A stretch of DNA of 64,000 bases, from contig NZ_JAUTAG010000001.1 of the NCBI RefSeq assembly GCF_030818255.1, positions 1,426,001 through 1,490,000 of the forward strand, read 5' to 3'. The position numbers and the translations under genes were made by a program. Position 1 is the stretch's first letter. The number at the start of each line of letters is the position of its first letter. Shown here piece by piece: positions 27,020-35,108 of this stretch. The stretch comes from Microbacterium sp. SORGH_AS_0969. Its GTDB lineage: Bacteria > Actinomycetota > Actinomycetes > Actinomycetales > Microbacteriaceae. The notes under the pieces are model-generated. The model ran no database searches, was not told the DNA's origin, and was given only the letters and a program-made list of their open reading frames with translations.

Positions 27020-27853
27020 ATGACACTCGCCGACAACACCGTGATCGCCGTGCGCTACGGTCGCCTCGCGACGACGCGGTCGGACGTGTACCTGAACTAC
27101 GGCGACTACGGCGAGGCCGACGGGCCCGACGCCCTGGCCTACTACTTCTGGGTCGTCGAGTTCGGAGACCGCCGCGTCGTCCTCGACACCGGCTTCGCAG
27201 CCGACGTGGGCAGACGACGGGGACGCACCCTCCTCCTCGACCCGCGTGCCGCCCTCGATGCGCTTTCGGTGCCCGATGAGCCGGACACCCTGATCGTCCT
27301 CAGCCATGCCCACTACGACCACATCGGGAACGTCGACCACTTCGCGCGAGCGTCGTTCGCGATGGCTCGCGCGGAGTACCAGTACTGGGTCGAGAGTCCT
27401 CGTCCGCTGACGATCACGCACCGCGTGGTCGAGCAGAGCGAGCTCGAGATGCTGCGGTCGCTCCACGAGCAGGGGCGCCTGCGGCTGCTCGACGACGATG
27501 TCGATCTCGCTCCCGGCATCCGAGTCATCCTCGCCCCCGGCCACACTCCCGGACAGCTCATGCTGCTCGTGGACACCGCGGGTGGTCGCGTCCTGCTCAC
27601 CTCCGATGCGGTGCACACCGACGAAGAGCTCGCCCGGCGGATGCCGTTCCGCCACATGTGCGATCTCGTCACGACGGCGGCCACGTACGACCTCATCGAC
27701 CGGCTGCGGGCGGAGGTCGCCCCGACCGACGTGGTCGTCGGTCACGAGGATTCCCTGTGGTCTCGCTATCCGCCCGACCCTCGTCTCCCCGATCACTCCC
27801 TCGTTCTCACCCCCTCCCGCTCTGACTCCCTATCGACAAGGAAGGCGCCATGA
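27020..27853 (+). CDS. Metallo-beta-lactamase-fold hydrolase, lactonase-like
   Basis: 277 aa. The metal-binding LSHAHYDHIGNVDHFARA motif, APGHTPGQ and LLTSDAVH give a complete metallo-hydrolase site of the AHL-lactonase group. It is related in type, but not closely in sequence, to the hydrolase at 21414. In this operon, between an SDR and carboxymuconolactone-decarboxylase-like proteins, opening of a lactone intermediate is plausible. Its last bases overlap the next ATG. Confidence 0.8.
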   Translation: MTLADNTVIAVRYGRLATTRSDVYLNYGDYGEADGPDALAYYFWVVEFGDRRVVLDTGFAADVGRRRGRTLLLDPRAALDALSVPDEPDTLIVLSHAHYDHIGNVDHFARASFAMARAEYQYWVESPRPLTITHRVVEQSELEMLRSLHEQGRLRLLDDDVDLAPGIRVILAPGHTPGQLMLLVDTAGGRVLLTSDAVHTDEELARRMPFRHMCDLVTTAATYDLIDRLRAEVAPTDVVVGHEDSLWSRYPPDPRLPDHSLVLTPSRSDSLSTRKAP

Positions 27854-28251
27854 CGCTCAACGACTACCCCTCCCACCAGGCCTCCTACGACGCGGGGCTC
27901 GCCGTGCGTCGCGAGGTGCTGGGCTCCGACTACGTGGACAAGTCGCTTGCCAAGGCCAACGACTTCAACCGCGCCATGCAGGAGCTCGTCACCGAGTACT
28001 GCTGGGGCGAGATCTGGACCCGTGAGGGTCTGGGGCGCCGCGACCGCAGCCTGCTCAACCTCGCGTTCATGACGGCTCTCAACCGGCCCTTCGAGCTCGC
28101 TCTGCACGTCCGCGGCGCCATCGCCAACGGTGTGACCAAAGAAGAGATGCGGGAGGTGTTCCTGCAGGCCGCGATCTATGCGGGCGTTCCCGCCGCCCTG
28201 GACGCGTTCAAGGTCGCCGAGTCGGTGTTCGCCGAGCTGGACGACCAGTGA
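27850..28251 (+). CDS. Carboxymuconolactone decarboxylase family protein (PcaC-like)
   Basis: 133 aa, ATG overlapping the upstream stop. It has the CMD layout: EYCWGEIWTREGLGRRDRSL, then MTALNRPFELALHVRGAIAN, then EEMREVFLQAAIYAGVPAAL. Family members decarboxylate 4-carboxymuconolactone in the protocatechuate branch of the beta-ketoadipate pathway. Other pca genes are absent, so a related decarboxylation or an accessory role is possible. The Cys pair of AhpD peroxidases is absent. Confidence 0.82.
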   Translation: MTLNDYPSHQASYDAGLAVRREVLGSDYVDKSLAKANDFNRAMQELVTEYCWGEIWTREGLGRRDRSLLNLAFMTALNRPFELALHVRGAIANGVTKEEMREVFLQAAIYAGVPAALDAFKVAESVFAELDDQ

Positions 28252-29141
28252 GTGCCCCGGTCGCTGATCTCGCCCTCATCGGCCTCGGCAACATGGGCGT
28301 GCCGATGGCGCGTCGATGGATCGAGGCGGGCGTGTCGGTGTGGGGGTTCGATCTGGATCCGCAGGCCGCGAGCCGCCTCTCCGACGCGGGCGGCACGCCC
28401 TGTGCGACGGCAGCGGAAGCGGCCGGCAGGGCATCGGTCGTCGTCCTCATGCTGCCCAACAGCGCGATCGTCGACACCGTGATCGCCGATCTCCTCGCGC
28501 ACGATGCGCTGGAGGCCGGCGACCTGGTCATCGACATGAGCTCCTCGCAGCCGCTGCGCAGCAGGAACAATGCCGAGCGACTCGCCGACCGGGGCGTCGA
28601 TTTCGTCGACGCGCCGGTATCGGGTGGGGTTCGTGGCGTCGTGGCGGGCACCCTCGCGATCATGGCGGGCGGACCCGAGTCTCTCGTCTCGCGGGCGACG
28701 CCCGTGCTCGAGGCGCTGGGCCGGGTCACCCGGGTCGGCGACATCGGCGCCGGGCACGCCGCGAAAGCCCTCAACAACCTCGTGTCGGCCGCCCACCTGT
28801 GGATGACATCCGAGGCGGTGCTCGTGGGACGAGAGTTCGGGATCGAGCCCGAGACCCTCGTCGACGTGATCAACGCGTCCACCGGACGCAGCGTCTCGAG
28901 CGAGGTGAAGTGGCCGAAGTTCATCCTCCCCGGGACCTTCGACTCGGGATTCGGCGCCGCCCTGTTGGCGAAGGACACGCGCGTGGCCGTGGACCTCCGT
29001 GAGTCACTGGGCCTGCCTGGCCTTCTCGACGAGACGGTCGCGGGTCTGTGGGAGCGCGCGGTCACCGAACTCCCCGCCGGGGCCGACCACACCGAGGTCG
29101 CCCGCTACATCGACGAGGCCTATGGCGGGAGATCGGCGTGA
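28248..29141 (+). CDS. NAD(P)-dependent oxidoreductase, 3-hydroxyisobutyrate dehydrogenase family
   Basis: 297 aa, GTG start overlapping the previous stop. It has Rossmann motif LIGLGNMGVPMARR, the conserved DAPVSGGVRGVVAGTLAIM and the catalytic-Lys helix AGHAAKALNNLVSAAH. This member is more canonical than the one at 23809. It should oxidise a short beta-hydroxyacid or reduce a semialdehyde. Fourth gene of the operon; it overlaps the next gene by 4 bases. Confidence 0.85.
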   Translation: MSAPVADLALIGLGNMGVPMARRWIEAGVSVWGFDLDPQAASRLSDAGGTPCATAAEAAGRASVVVLMLPNSAIVDTVIADLLAHDALEAGDLVIDMSSSQPLRSRNNAERLADRGVDFVDAPVSGGVRGVVAGTLAIMAGGPESLVSRATPVLEALGRVTRVGDIGAGHAAKALNNLVSAAHLWMTSEAVLVGREFGIEPETLVDVINASTGRSVSSEVKWPKFILPGTFDSGFGAALLAKDTRVAVDLRESLGLPGLLDETVAGLWERAVTELPAGADHTEVARYIDEAYGGRSA

Positions 29142-29887
29142 CGACGGGCGCGTCCACGGGTGCCGTTTCCGCTACGCCGGATCCTCCGGCCCCCGCGGAC
29201 GGTCCGGTGTGGGAGGCGTTGCGGGCCCTCCGCCCCGGCTATGCGCGCGCTGCCGGGGAGTTCGCTCGCTCGACCTGGGGTGGGGCGCTGGATGCCAAGA
29301 CGCGCGCGTTCGTGCGCATGGCGCTGAACGGCGCTGTCACTCACCTCCGAGGGGAAGCCCTGGCCGAGGCCATGGGCGACGCACGAGACGCGGGTGCGAG
29401 CGCCGAGGAAATCCTCGAGGTGCTGATGGTGACGTGCACGATCGGCGTCCACGGCATGAACGCGGACGTGCTGGCCGACGTCCTCGCAGAACGCGGGGAG
29501 CCGGTCGACACCACGGTGCTGACCCCGGCGCAGGAGCGCATCCGCGAGGACTATCGGCGCACACGCGGATACTGGCGCGACTTCCTCGATCCGACGCTCG
29601 CGCTCGCTCCCGGCTTCCTCGAGGCCTACCTCGAGTTCTCCGGTGCTCCTTGGCGCGAGGGAGTGCTCGAGCCGAAGGTGCGCGAGTTCCTCTACCTCGC
29701 CTTCGACACGTCGCCCACTCACCTGCACATGGCCGGTCTGCGCGTGCACATCCACAATGTCCTGGACCACGGAGCGACCGTCGACGAGATCGTGGCGGTC
29801 ATGGCGATGTCCGCCGGGCTCGGGCTGCAGACCCTCTCCGCCGCGGATGCGGCATGGAAAGCGCTGTACCTAACTGACAACAGTTAG
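29138..29887 (+). CDS. Two-domain carboxymuconolactone decarboxylase / AhpD-like protein
   Basis: 249 aa, GTG start in a GTGA overlap. Two CMD-like helical domains in tandem: the first around LDAKTRAFVRMALNGAVTHL and AEEILEVLMVTCTIGVHGMN, the second around LEPKVREFLYLAFDTSPTHL and VDEIVAVMAMSAGLGLQTL. The Cys-x-x-Cys of AhpD is absent (one Cys in the first domain). It is longer than single-domain PcaC and is probably an internal duplication. Last gene of the operon; the stop codon lies inside a palindrome. Confidence 0.75.
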   Translation: MTTGASTGAVSATPDPPAPADGPVWEALRALRPGYARAAGEFARSTWGGALDAKTRAFVRMALNGAVTHLRGEALAEAMGDARDAGASAEEILEVLMVTCTIGVHGMNADVLADVLAERGEPVDTTVLTPAQERIREDYRRTRGYWRDFLDPTLALAPGFLEAYLEFSGAPWREGVLEPKVREFLYLAFDTSPTHLHMAGLRVHIHNVLDHGATVDEIVAVMAMSAGLGLQTLSAADAAWKALYLTDNS

Positions 29888-29922
29888 CTGCTATTGACAT
29901 GGCGGGCAGCGTCGGATAACTT
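29870..29922 (+). promoter_or_regulatory. Palindrome plus sigma-A-like promoter for the ABC transporter operon
   Basis: CTAACTG (29870-29876) and CAGTTAG (29881-29887) form a perfect 7-bp inverted repeat around ACAA. It ends at the stop codon of the upstream gene. TTGACA (29894-29899) and TAACTT (29917-29922) follow with 17-base spacing, giving the best-looking promoter in the region. The transporter's lipoprotein gene starts about 100 bases downstream. The palindrome is placed like an operator or a short terminator. Confidence 0.6.
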
Positions 29923-30020
29923 CGAATTCCCGACGTGCGCTCGCACTCAGGCGCCGACTCGACGACGCCCCGGCAGCGTCGCGGAACAGCGATATGGACA
30001 CCCAAAGGAGGGACCATCAC

Positions 30021-31025
30021 ATGCATGCACGAATGACTCGCGTCTTCTCGGCGGCCGCGGCGATCGTGACCGCCGGCGCGCTGCTCGCCGGCTGCTCGTC
30101 CGGCGCTCAGACAGCCTCGGGAGACGCCTCGAGCGCCGGGGGTGACGTCGCGATCTCCGTCGCCACGTACCCCGTCCTGTCGAACGCGGCCGCCTACATC
30201 GGCGAGAGCGAGGGCATCTTCGCCGAGAACGGCCTCACGCCCACGTTCCAGACCATCACTGCCGGTGCCGAGGCGGTACCGCTCCTGCTCAAGGGCGATC
30301 TCACCTTCGCGCCGGTCGATGTCCCCACCGCGGTGAAGGCGGCGCAGGAGAACGTCGGCGTCGTCGCCGTGGCATCCATGATGGAAGGCGTCGACATCGA
30401 CAAGGGCTACGTGGGCGTCGTCGCCCCCGCGAACTCCGGCATCACGGACTGGAAGGGCCTCGAGGGCAAGAAGGTCGCGGTCAACGCGCTGGGTGGCTCG
30501 GCCGTCGCCCAGATCAGTGCGTCGATGGAAGACGTCGGCGCCGACCCCAGCACGGTCCAATGGGTCGAGCTCGCGCAGCCGCAGACCATTCCGGCGATCC
30601 TCGCCGGCCAGGTCGACGCCGCCAACCTCGCGCAGCCGCTGCTGACCGCCGCCGAGCTCGAGGGCCTCGTGCAGGTCGGTAACCCCGAGAAGCTCACGGT
30701 GGCAGGCGTGCCGACCTTCGTGTACCTCGCCACGAAGCAGTACGTCGAACAGAACCCTGATGCGGTGAAGAGCTTCCAGGCCGCGATCGAGGCCGCTGGC
30801 GCCGCCGCCAACGGCGACCACGCGCTCGTGATCGAGACGGCGAAGACCTCGACCACCGTCGATCCCGCGCTGCTCGACGAGGTCACGGGCTTCCCCAACT
30901 GGGCCGAGGGCCCGCTGACCGCAGCCGACCTGCAGAAGTACATCGACCTGATGGTGACCGCGGGGATGATCGAGCAGTCCAAGGCCCCCGCCGCCTCCGA
31001 CGTCGTGTCCTCGCTCAACCAGTAG
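30021..31025 (+). CDS. ABC transporter substrate-binding lipoprotein, SsuA/THI5 type
   Basis: 334 aa from MHARMTRVFSAAAAIVTAGA. Signal peptide and lipobox LLAGC near residue 24 mark a lipoprotein. The mature part has the NMT1/THI5-like pattern (VATYPVLSNAAAYIGESEGI, LKGDLTFAPVDVPTAVKAA, QTIPAILAGQVDAANLAQ). It captures a small anionic or aromatic substrate outside the membrane for the two permeases and ATPase that follow. AGGAGG lies about 11 bases before the ATG. Confidence 0.85.
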   Translation: MHARMTRVFSAAAAIVTAGALLAGCSSGAQTASGDASSAGGDVAISVATYPVLSNAAAYIGESEGIFAENGLTPTFQTITAGAEAVPLLLKGDLTFAPVDVPTAVKAAQENVGVVAVASMMEGVDIDKGYVGVVAPANSGITDWKGLEGKKVAVNALGGSAVAQISASMEDVGADPSTVQWVELAQPQTIPAILAGQVDAANLAQPLLTAAELEGLVQVGNPEKLTVAGVPTFVYLATKQYVEQNPDAVKSFQAAIEAAGAAANGDHALVIETAKTSTTVDPALLDEVTGFPNWAEGPLTAADLQKYIDLMVTAGMIEQSKAPAASDVVSSLNQ

Positions 31026-31043
31026 CACCGGCAAGGAGTTCAC

Positions 31044-31883
31044 ATGACGACCGCGACCGCGCCCACCCGGCGTGCCGTCGGCATCGCCGACACGCCGCCC
31101 CGGGCACGCACGCTCGGCCGCCTCGGGTGGCTCCTCATCCAGGTCTCGGTGTTCCTCGCGGTGGGGGGCGTGTGGTGGATCGCATCCACGCTCCTCCCCG
31201 CGGGGACCATGCCGCCCCCGGCGGAAGTGCTCGGGCGACTGGGTGGTCTCGCCCTGACCGCCGACTTCTGGGCGGCCACCGGGATCACCGCGCTGACCTT
31301 CCTGGTCGCCTTCGTCGTGTGCGTGGGGGTGGGAGTTCCTCTGGGGCTGGCCATCGGGGCGAGCTCCATCGCCTCGCAGAGCACTCGGCTGCTGTTCGAC
31401 TTCTTGCGCACCATCCCGCCCATCGCGATCCTGCCGCTGCTCCTGCTGCTCTTCGGCCCTGAGCTGCAGATGGTGCTCATCCTGGCGATCGCAGGTGCCA
31501 TCTGGCCGGTGCTCATCCAGTCCATCTACGCCGCCCGTCAGGGTGAGGCGTTGCTGGTGGAGATGTCTCGGGCGTTCCGCATTCCCCGCGGATGGTTCAT
31601 CCGCCACATCTTCCTCCCCGGCACCCTGCCGTTCGTCATGACGGGGCTGCGGCTCGGGGCCACGATCTGCCTGCTCCTGACCGTGTCGGGCGAGTTGCTC
31701 GGCAACGCGCCGGGCGTGGGCTTCGAGATCTCGCAAGCGCAAGCGTTCTATGACAACTCGCGCATGTACGCCTATGTGCTGGTCTCGGCCATCCTCGGCC
31801 TCATCGTCAACGGACTGTTCTGGGAGGTGCAGCGCCGCGTGCTGCGCTGGCACCCGTCGATGCGTAAGGAGGCGACGTCATGA
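31044..31883 (+). CDS. ABC transporter permease, SsuC-like (first)
   Basis: 279 aa, six or so membrane segments. The inner-membrane permease coupling loop is around VEMSRAFRIPRGWFIRHIFL then PGTLPFVMTGL (the EAA motif). It belongs to the nitrate/sulfonate/taurine permease group. Its stop overlaps the second permease, so the importer probably uses a heterodimeric channel, whereas most SsuC-type systems use a homodimer. Confidence 0.85.
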   Translation: MTTATAPTRRAVGIADTPPRARTLGRLGWLLIQVSVFLAVGGVWWIASTLLPAGTMPPPAEVLGRLGGLALTADFWAATGITALTFLVAFVVCVGVGVPLGLAIGASSIASQSTRLLFDFLRTIPPIAILPLLLLLFGPELQMVLILAIAGAIWPVLIQSIYAARQGEALLVEMSRAFRIPRGWFIRHIFLPGTLPFVMTGLRLGATICLLLTVSGELLGNAPGVGFEISQAQAFYDNSRMYAYVLVSAILGLIVNGLFWEVQRRVLRWHPSMRKEATS

Positions 31884-32671
31884 TCGCGGCTCGTCGCTGG
31901 TCGGGCGCCACGCTCATGGAGCTGTGGCTTCCCCTCGTGCTCTTCGCCGTCTGGTGGTTCGCCAGCGCGGGATCCACATCGCTGTACTTCCCGCCCCTGT
32001 CAGCGATCATGGACTCTTTCGCCGAGAACTGGCTCGACCCCTCGAACGCCCTCGGCAATCTGGTGCCGAGCCTGCAGATCCTCCTCCTCGGCTACGGCAT
32101 CGCCGTGGTCGCAGGCGTCGCCCTCGGCACCGTGCTCGGGCTCGTCCGCCCGATCGAGCGGGCTGTCCGCCCGTTCCTGGAGAGCCTGCGCGCGGTGCCC
32201 GGCGTGGCGCTCCTGCCCCTGTTCATCGTCATCTTCGGCATCGACCAGCCGATGAAGGTCCTTCTCGTCGCCTTCGGTGCCTCGTGGCCCGTGCTGTTGA
32301 ACACGATCGACGGCGTTCGCGCGGTCGAACCGGTGCTGCTCGACGTCGCACGCACGTACCGCGTGGGTCGCGCCCGGCGCCTGTTCCGCATCATCCTGCC
32401 CTCGGCCGGCCCGCAGATCTTCGCCGGTGCGCGCATCGCCCTCGCGATCTCGCTCATCATCATGGTCGTGTCCGAGACCGTCGGCGGTGACGGCGGCATC
32501 GGGTACTTCCTGCTGCGGGCGCAGCGCGATTTCGCAATCACCTCGATGTGGAGCGCGATCGTCGCCCTCGGCGTCCTGGGCTATCTCCTCAACATCCTGT
32601 TCCGCATCGCGGAGCGCTACATCCTGCGCTGGCACCGCCTCCAGCAGTCCCGATTGGAGACCACTCGATGA
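31880..32671 (+). CDS. ABC transporter permease, SsuC-like (second)
   Basis: 263 aa, ATG overlapping the previous stop (ATGA). It has about six membrane segments and the coupling loop VARTYRVGRARRLFRIILPS followed by AGPQIFAGARIAL. It is a paralogue of the first permease. Its stop overlaps the ATPase ATG. Confidence 0.85.
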   Translation: MIAARRWSGATLMELWLPLVLFAVWWFASAGSTSLYFPPLSAIMDSFAENWLDPSNALGNLVPSLQILLLGYGIAVVAGVALGTVLGLVRPIERAVRPFLESLRAVPGVALLPLFIVIFGIDQPMKVLLVAFGASWPVLLNTIDGVRAVEPVLLDVARTYRVGRARRLFRIILPSAGPQIFAGARIALAISLIIMVVSETVGGDGGIGYFLLRAQRDFAITSMWSAIVALGVLGYLLNILFRIAERYILRWHRLQQSRLETTR

Positions 32672-33486
32672 ACGTTGCCGCTCCCGCCTCGGGGTCCACC
32701 GCCGCGGCCCTCGAGGCCAGAGAACTCGGGCACTCGTACGGTGCGCGCACCGTGCTCGGCCGCATCGACTTCGCCGTCGCCCGTGGCGAGTTCGTCTGCA
32801 TCGTCGGTCCGTCGGGCGTCGGAAAGACGACGCTGCTGCGTTGTCTCGCGGGCCTCCAGCGCTCCACCCGCGGCGACATCGTGGTCGACGGCACGGTCGT
32901 GCGGGAGCCCCAGTCGGGCGTCGCCGTGGTCTTCCAGGACTACAGTCGCTCGCTCATGCCGTGGTCGTCGGTGTTGCACAACATCACCCTGCCGTTGCGG
33001 GCGAACGGCGTCCGCAAACCCGACGCCGAGAAGCGCGCCCGTCTCGCGCTCAGCCAGGTCGGTCTGAAGGAGGCGGTGGCGGATCAGTATCCGTGGCAGC
33101 TGTCCGGCGGCATGCAGCAGCGCGTCGCGATCGCCCGCGCCCTGGCGTACGACCCGACCGTGCTGCTCATGGACGAGCCGTTCGCCTCGGTCGACGCGCA
33201 GACCCGCGCCGACCTCGAAGACCTCGTTCGCCGCCTGCAGCGAGAGCTGTCGCTCACCGTGCTGCTGGTGACGCATGACATCGACGAGGCCGTGTACCTC
33301 TCCGACCGCGTCGTCGCGCTGTCGGGGTCGCCCGCGCACGTCGCCGACATCGTCGACGTGCCGCTCGGCTCGTCGCGGGACCAGATCGAGACGAAGAGCA
33401 CGCCGGAGTTCGCGGAGATCCGCGCTCGCGTGCACAACCTCGTCCGCCAGGCCGTCGGGAGTGCGAAGGACGCGCTGACGTCGTGA
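32668..33486 (+). CDS. ABC transporter ATP-binding protein, SsuB/TauB-like
   Basis: 272 aa, ATG in an ATGA overlap. Walker A GPSGVGKTT, Q-loop VVFQDYSRSL, signature LSGGMQQRVAIARAL, Walker B VLLMDEPFAS and the switch His in LLVTHDIDEA are all intact. It energises the importer made by the three preceding genes. Its stop overlaps the GTG of the SDR that follows, tying transport to metabolism in one transcript. Confidence 0.9.
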   Translation: MNVAAPASGSTAAALEARELGHSYGARTVLGRIDFAVARGEFVCIVGPSGVGKTTLLRCLAGLQRSTRGDIVVDGTVVREPQSGVAVVFQDYSRSLMPWSSVLHNITLPLRANGVRKPDAEKRARLALSQVGLKEAVADQYPWQLSGGMQQRVAIARALAYDPTVLLMDEPFASVDAQTRADLEDLVRRLQRELSLTVLLVTHDIDEAVYLSDRVVALSGSPAHVADIVDVPLGSSRDQIETKSTPEFAEIRARVHNLVRQAVGSAKDALTS

Positions 33487-34265
33487 TCGGCATCGATCTC
33501 GCGGGACGGCGCGCCGTGGTCACGGGCGCGAGCGCGGGAATCGGCCGCGCGAGCGCGTCGATGCTCGCGAGAGCCGGGGCGGACGTCGTAGCGGTGGGCC
33601 GTCGCGTCGATGCCCTGGCCGAGCTGCGCGAACTCGAGCCCGAACGGATCACGCCCCTCGTCGCCGATGTGACGGCGCCAGACGCCGCTGATCGGATCGC
33701 GTCGGCCGCGGATTCCGTCGGCGGTGTCGACATCCTCGTCAACGCGGCAGGCGGATCCCGGACGGTGGCGCTCGACTCGCCGGAGAGCGCATGGCGGGAG
33801 GCAATGGAGCTGAACTTCGACAGTCTCCGGCGTCTGACGCACGCTCTGCTTCCGATGATCACGCGCAGTGCTCATGGCCGCGTCATCTGCATCACGGGGT
33901 CGTCGGAGCCGGCATCCAATCCCGTCTTCGGGAACTCCCACGCGGTCTCGTCGCTGAACGCGGCGAACTCGGCGAAGGCTGCCGTGCACGCGTGGGCGAA
34001 AGGGCTCTCGCGAGAGGTGGGCCGACACGGTGTCACCGTGAACAGCGTGGCGCCGGGCACGGTGCGCACGACGCAGATTCGTCGGATCTTCCCGACGGGT
34101 GCCGACGAGCAGCGCCATATCGCGGATCTCGCCATTCCTCTCGGGCGACTGGGCGAGCCCGAGGAGGTCGCGGCACTCATCGCCTTCCTCGCCTCCGACC
34201 ACGGGTCGTACGTGACGGGCGAGATCATCCACGTCGACGGCGGCAAACGACGCTTCGCGTTCTGA
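33483..34265 (+). CDS. Short-chain dehydrogenase/reductase
   Basis: 260 aa, GTG start overlapping the ATPase stop. It has TGASAGIGRASAS, VNAAGGSRTV in place of NNAG, a catalytic Ser in CITGSSEPASN, and the usual YxxxK is not clear: the segment reads SLNAANSAKAAVHAW. Asn therefore replaces the catalytic Tyr, with the Lys retained. The C-terminal VTGEIIHVDGGKRRF is normal. Either an altered catalytic mechanism or a non-dehydrogenase role is possible. It is convergent with the next SDR. Confidence 0.75.
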   Translation: MIGIDLAGRRAVVTGASAGIGRASASMLARAGADVVAVGRRVDALAELRELEPERITPLVADVTAPDAADRIASAADSVGGVDILVNAAGGSRTVALDSPESAWREAMELNFDSLRRLTHALLPMITRSAHGRVICITGSSEPASNPVFGNSHAVSSLNAANSAKAAVHAWAKGLSREVGRHGVTVNSVAPGTVRTTQIRRIFPTGADEQRHIADLAIPLGRLGEPEEVAALIAFLASDHGSYVTGEIIHVDGGKRRFAF

Positions 34266-34298
34266 GGACCCGGTGTCGTGTCCTCCCGCGCGCCGGCG

Positions 34299-35108
34299 TC
34301 AGCCTTCCGCGGCCGGGTACTGCCGGAAAGCCGCCCGGATCCGGTCGAAGCGCGCTTCCACCGCGGGCAGGCGTTCGGGGTGGGTGATGGCGTAGGCATC
34401 GTCGTTGCGCACCGCCCGTGTGACGATCTGCCCCACATCGTCGGGGCTCAACCAGCGCGCGCTGTTCGCGAACGACAGGTCGATCTGCGCGTCGCGCAGC
34501 GCGCCCTCGCCGCTCGGGCGCGAGCGGGTGCTCTGGGCGATGTTGCTGCGGACGGAGCCCGGCACGAGCAGGGTGGCGTGCACGCGACTCCCCGCCGTCG
34601 CGAGCTCCGCCTGGAGGACCTCGGTCAGCGCCGAGACGCCGACCTTCGTCACGGCGTACGAGCCGAGCGTCTCGAAGGGCGTGAGGGATGCCATCGACGA
34701 GGTGTTCACGATGTGACCGCCGTCGGGGTTCTGCTCGAGGAGGGGGAGGAAGACGTGCACGCCATGGATGACGCCGTAGAGGTTGACGTCGATGATCCAC
34801 CGCCAGTCGTCCATCGTGAGGTCGGCGATTCGGGCGAACGGCCCGACCCCGGCGTTGTTGACCACGATGTCGACCCCGCCGAGTTGCTGCACCGTCGCAT
34901 CCGCGAGGTCGCGCACGCTCTCGAGCGAGCTGACGTCGACGACCGCGGCGCCGGCGCCGATCTCGTCACCCGTGCGCCGGACGGCCCCCTCGTCGATGTC
35001 GGCGATGACGACGCGCGCCCCTTCGGCGATCAGCGACTCCGCGATGCCCCGGCCGATGCCCGAGGCGCCGCCGGTCACGACCGCGCGGGCTCCCTCGATG
35101 CGGGTCAC
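34299..35108 (-). CDS. Short-chain dehydrogenase/reductase
   Basis: 269 aa, GTG start in a GTGA overlap with the flavoenzyme stop. Classical SDR: TGGASGIGRGIAES, NNAGVGPFAR, catalytic Ser in NTSSMAS, and SYAVTKVGVSAL. An ADIDE motif after beta-2 indicates NAD. Coupled to the VAO-type oxidase, it could process the aldehyde, ketone or alcohol that enzyme makes. Confidence 0.85.
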   Translation of the reverse strand: MTRIEGARAVVTGGASGIGRGIAESLIAEGARVVIADIDEGAVRRTGDEIGAGAAVVDVSSLESVRDLADATVQQLGGVDIVVNNAGVGPFARIADLTMDDWRWIIDVNLYGVIHGVHVFLPLLEQNPDGGHIVNTSSMASLTPFETLGSYAVTKVGVSALTEVLQAELATAGSRVHATLLVPGSVRSNIAQSTRSRPSGEGALRDAQIDLSFANSARWLSPDDVGQIVTRAVRNDDAYAITHPERLPAVEARFDRIRAAFRQYPAAEG

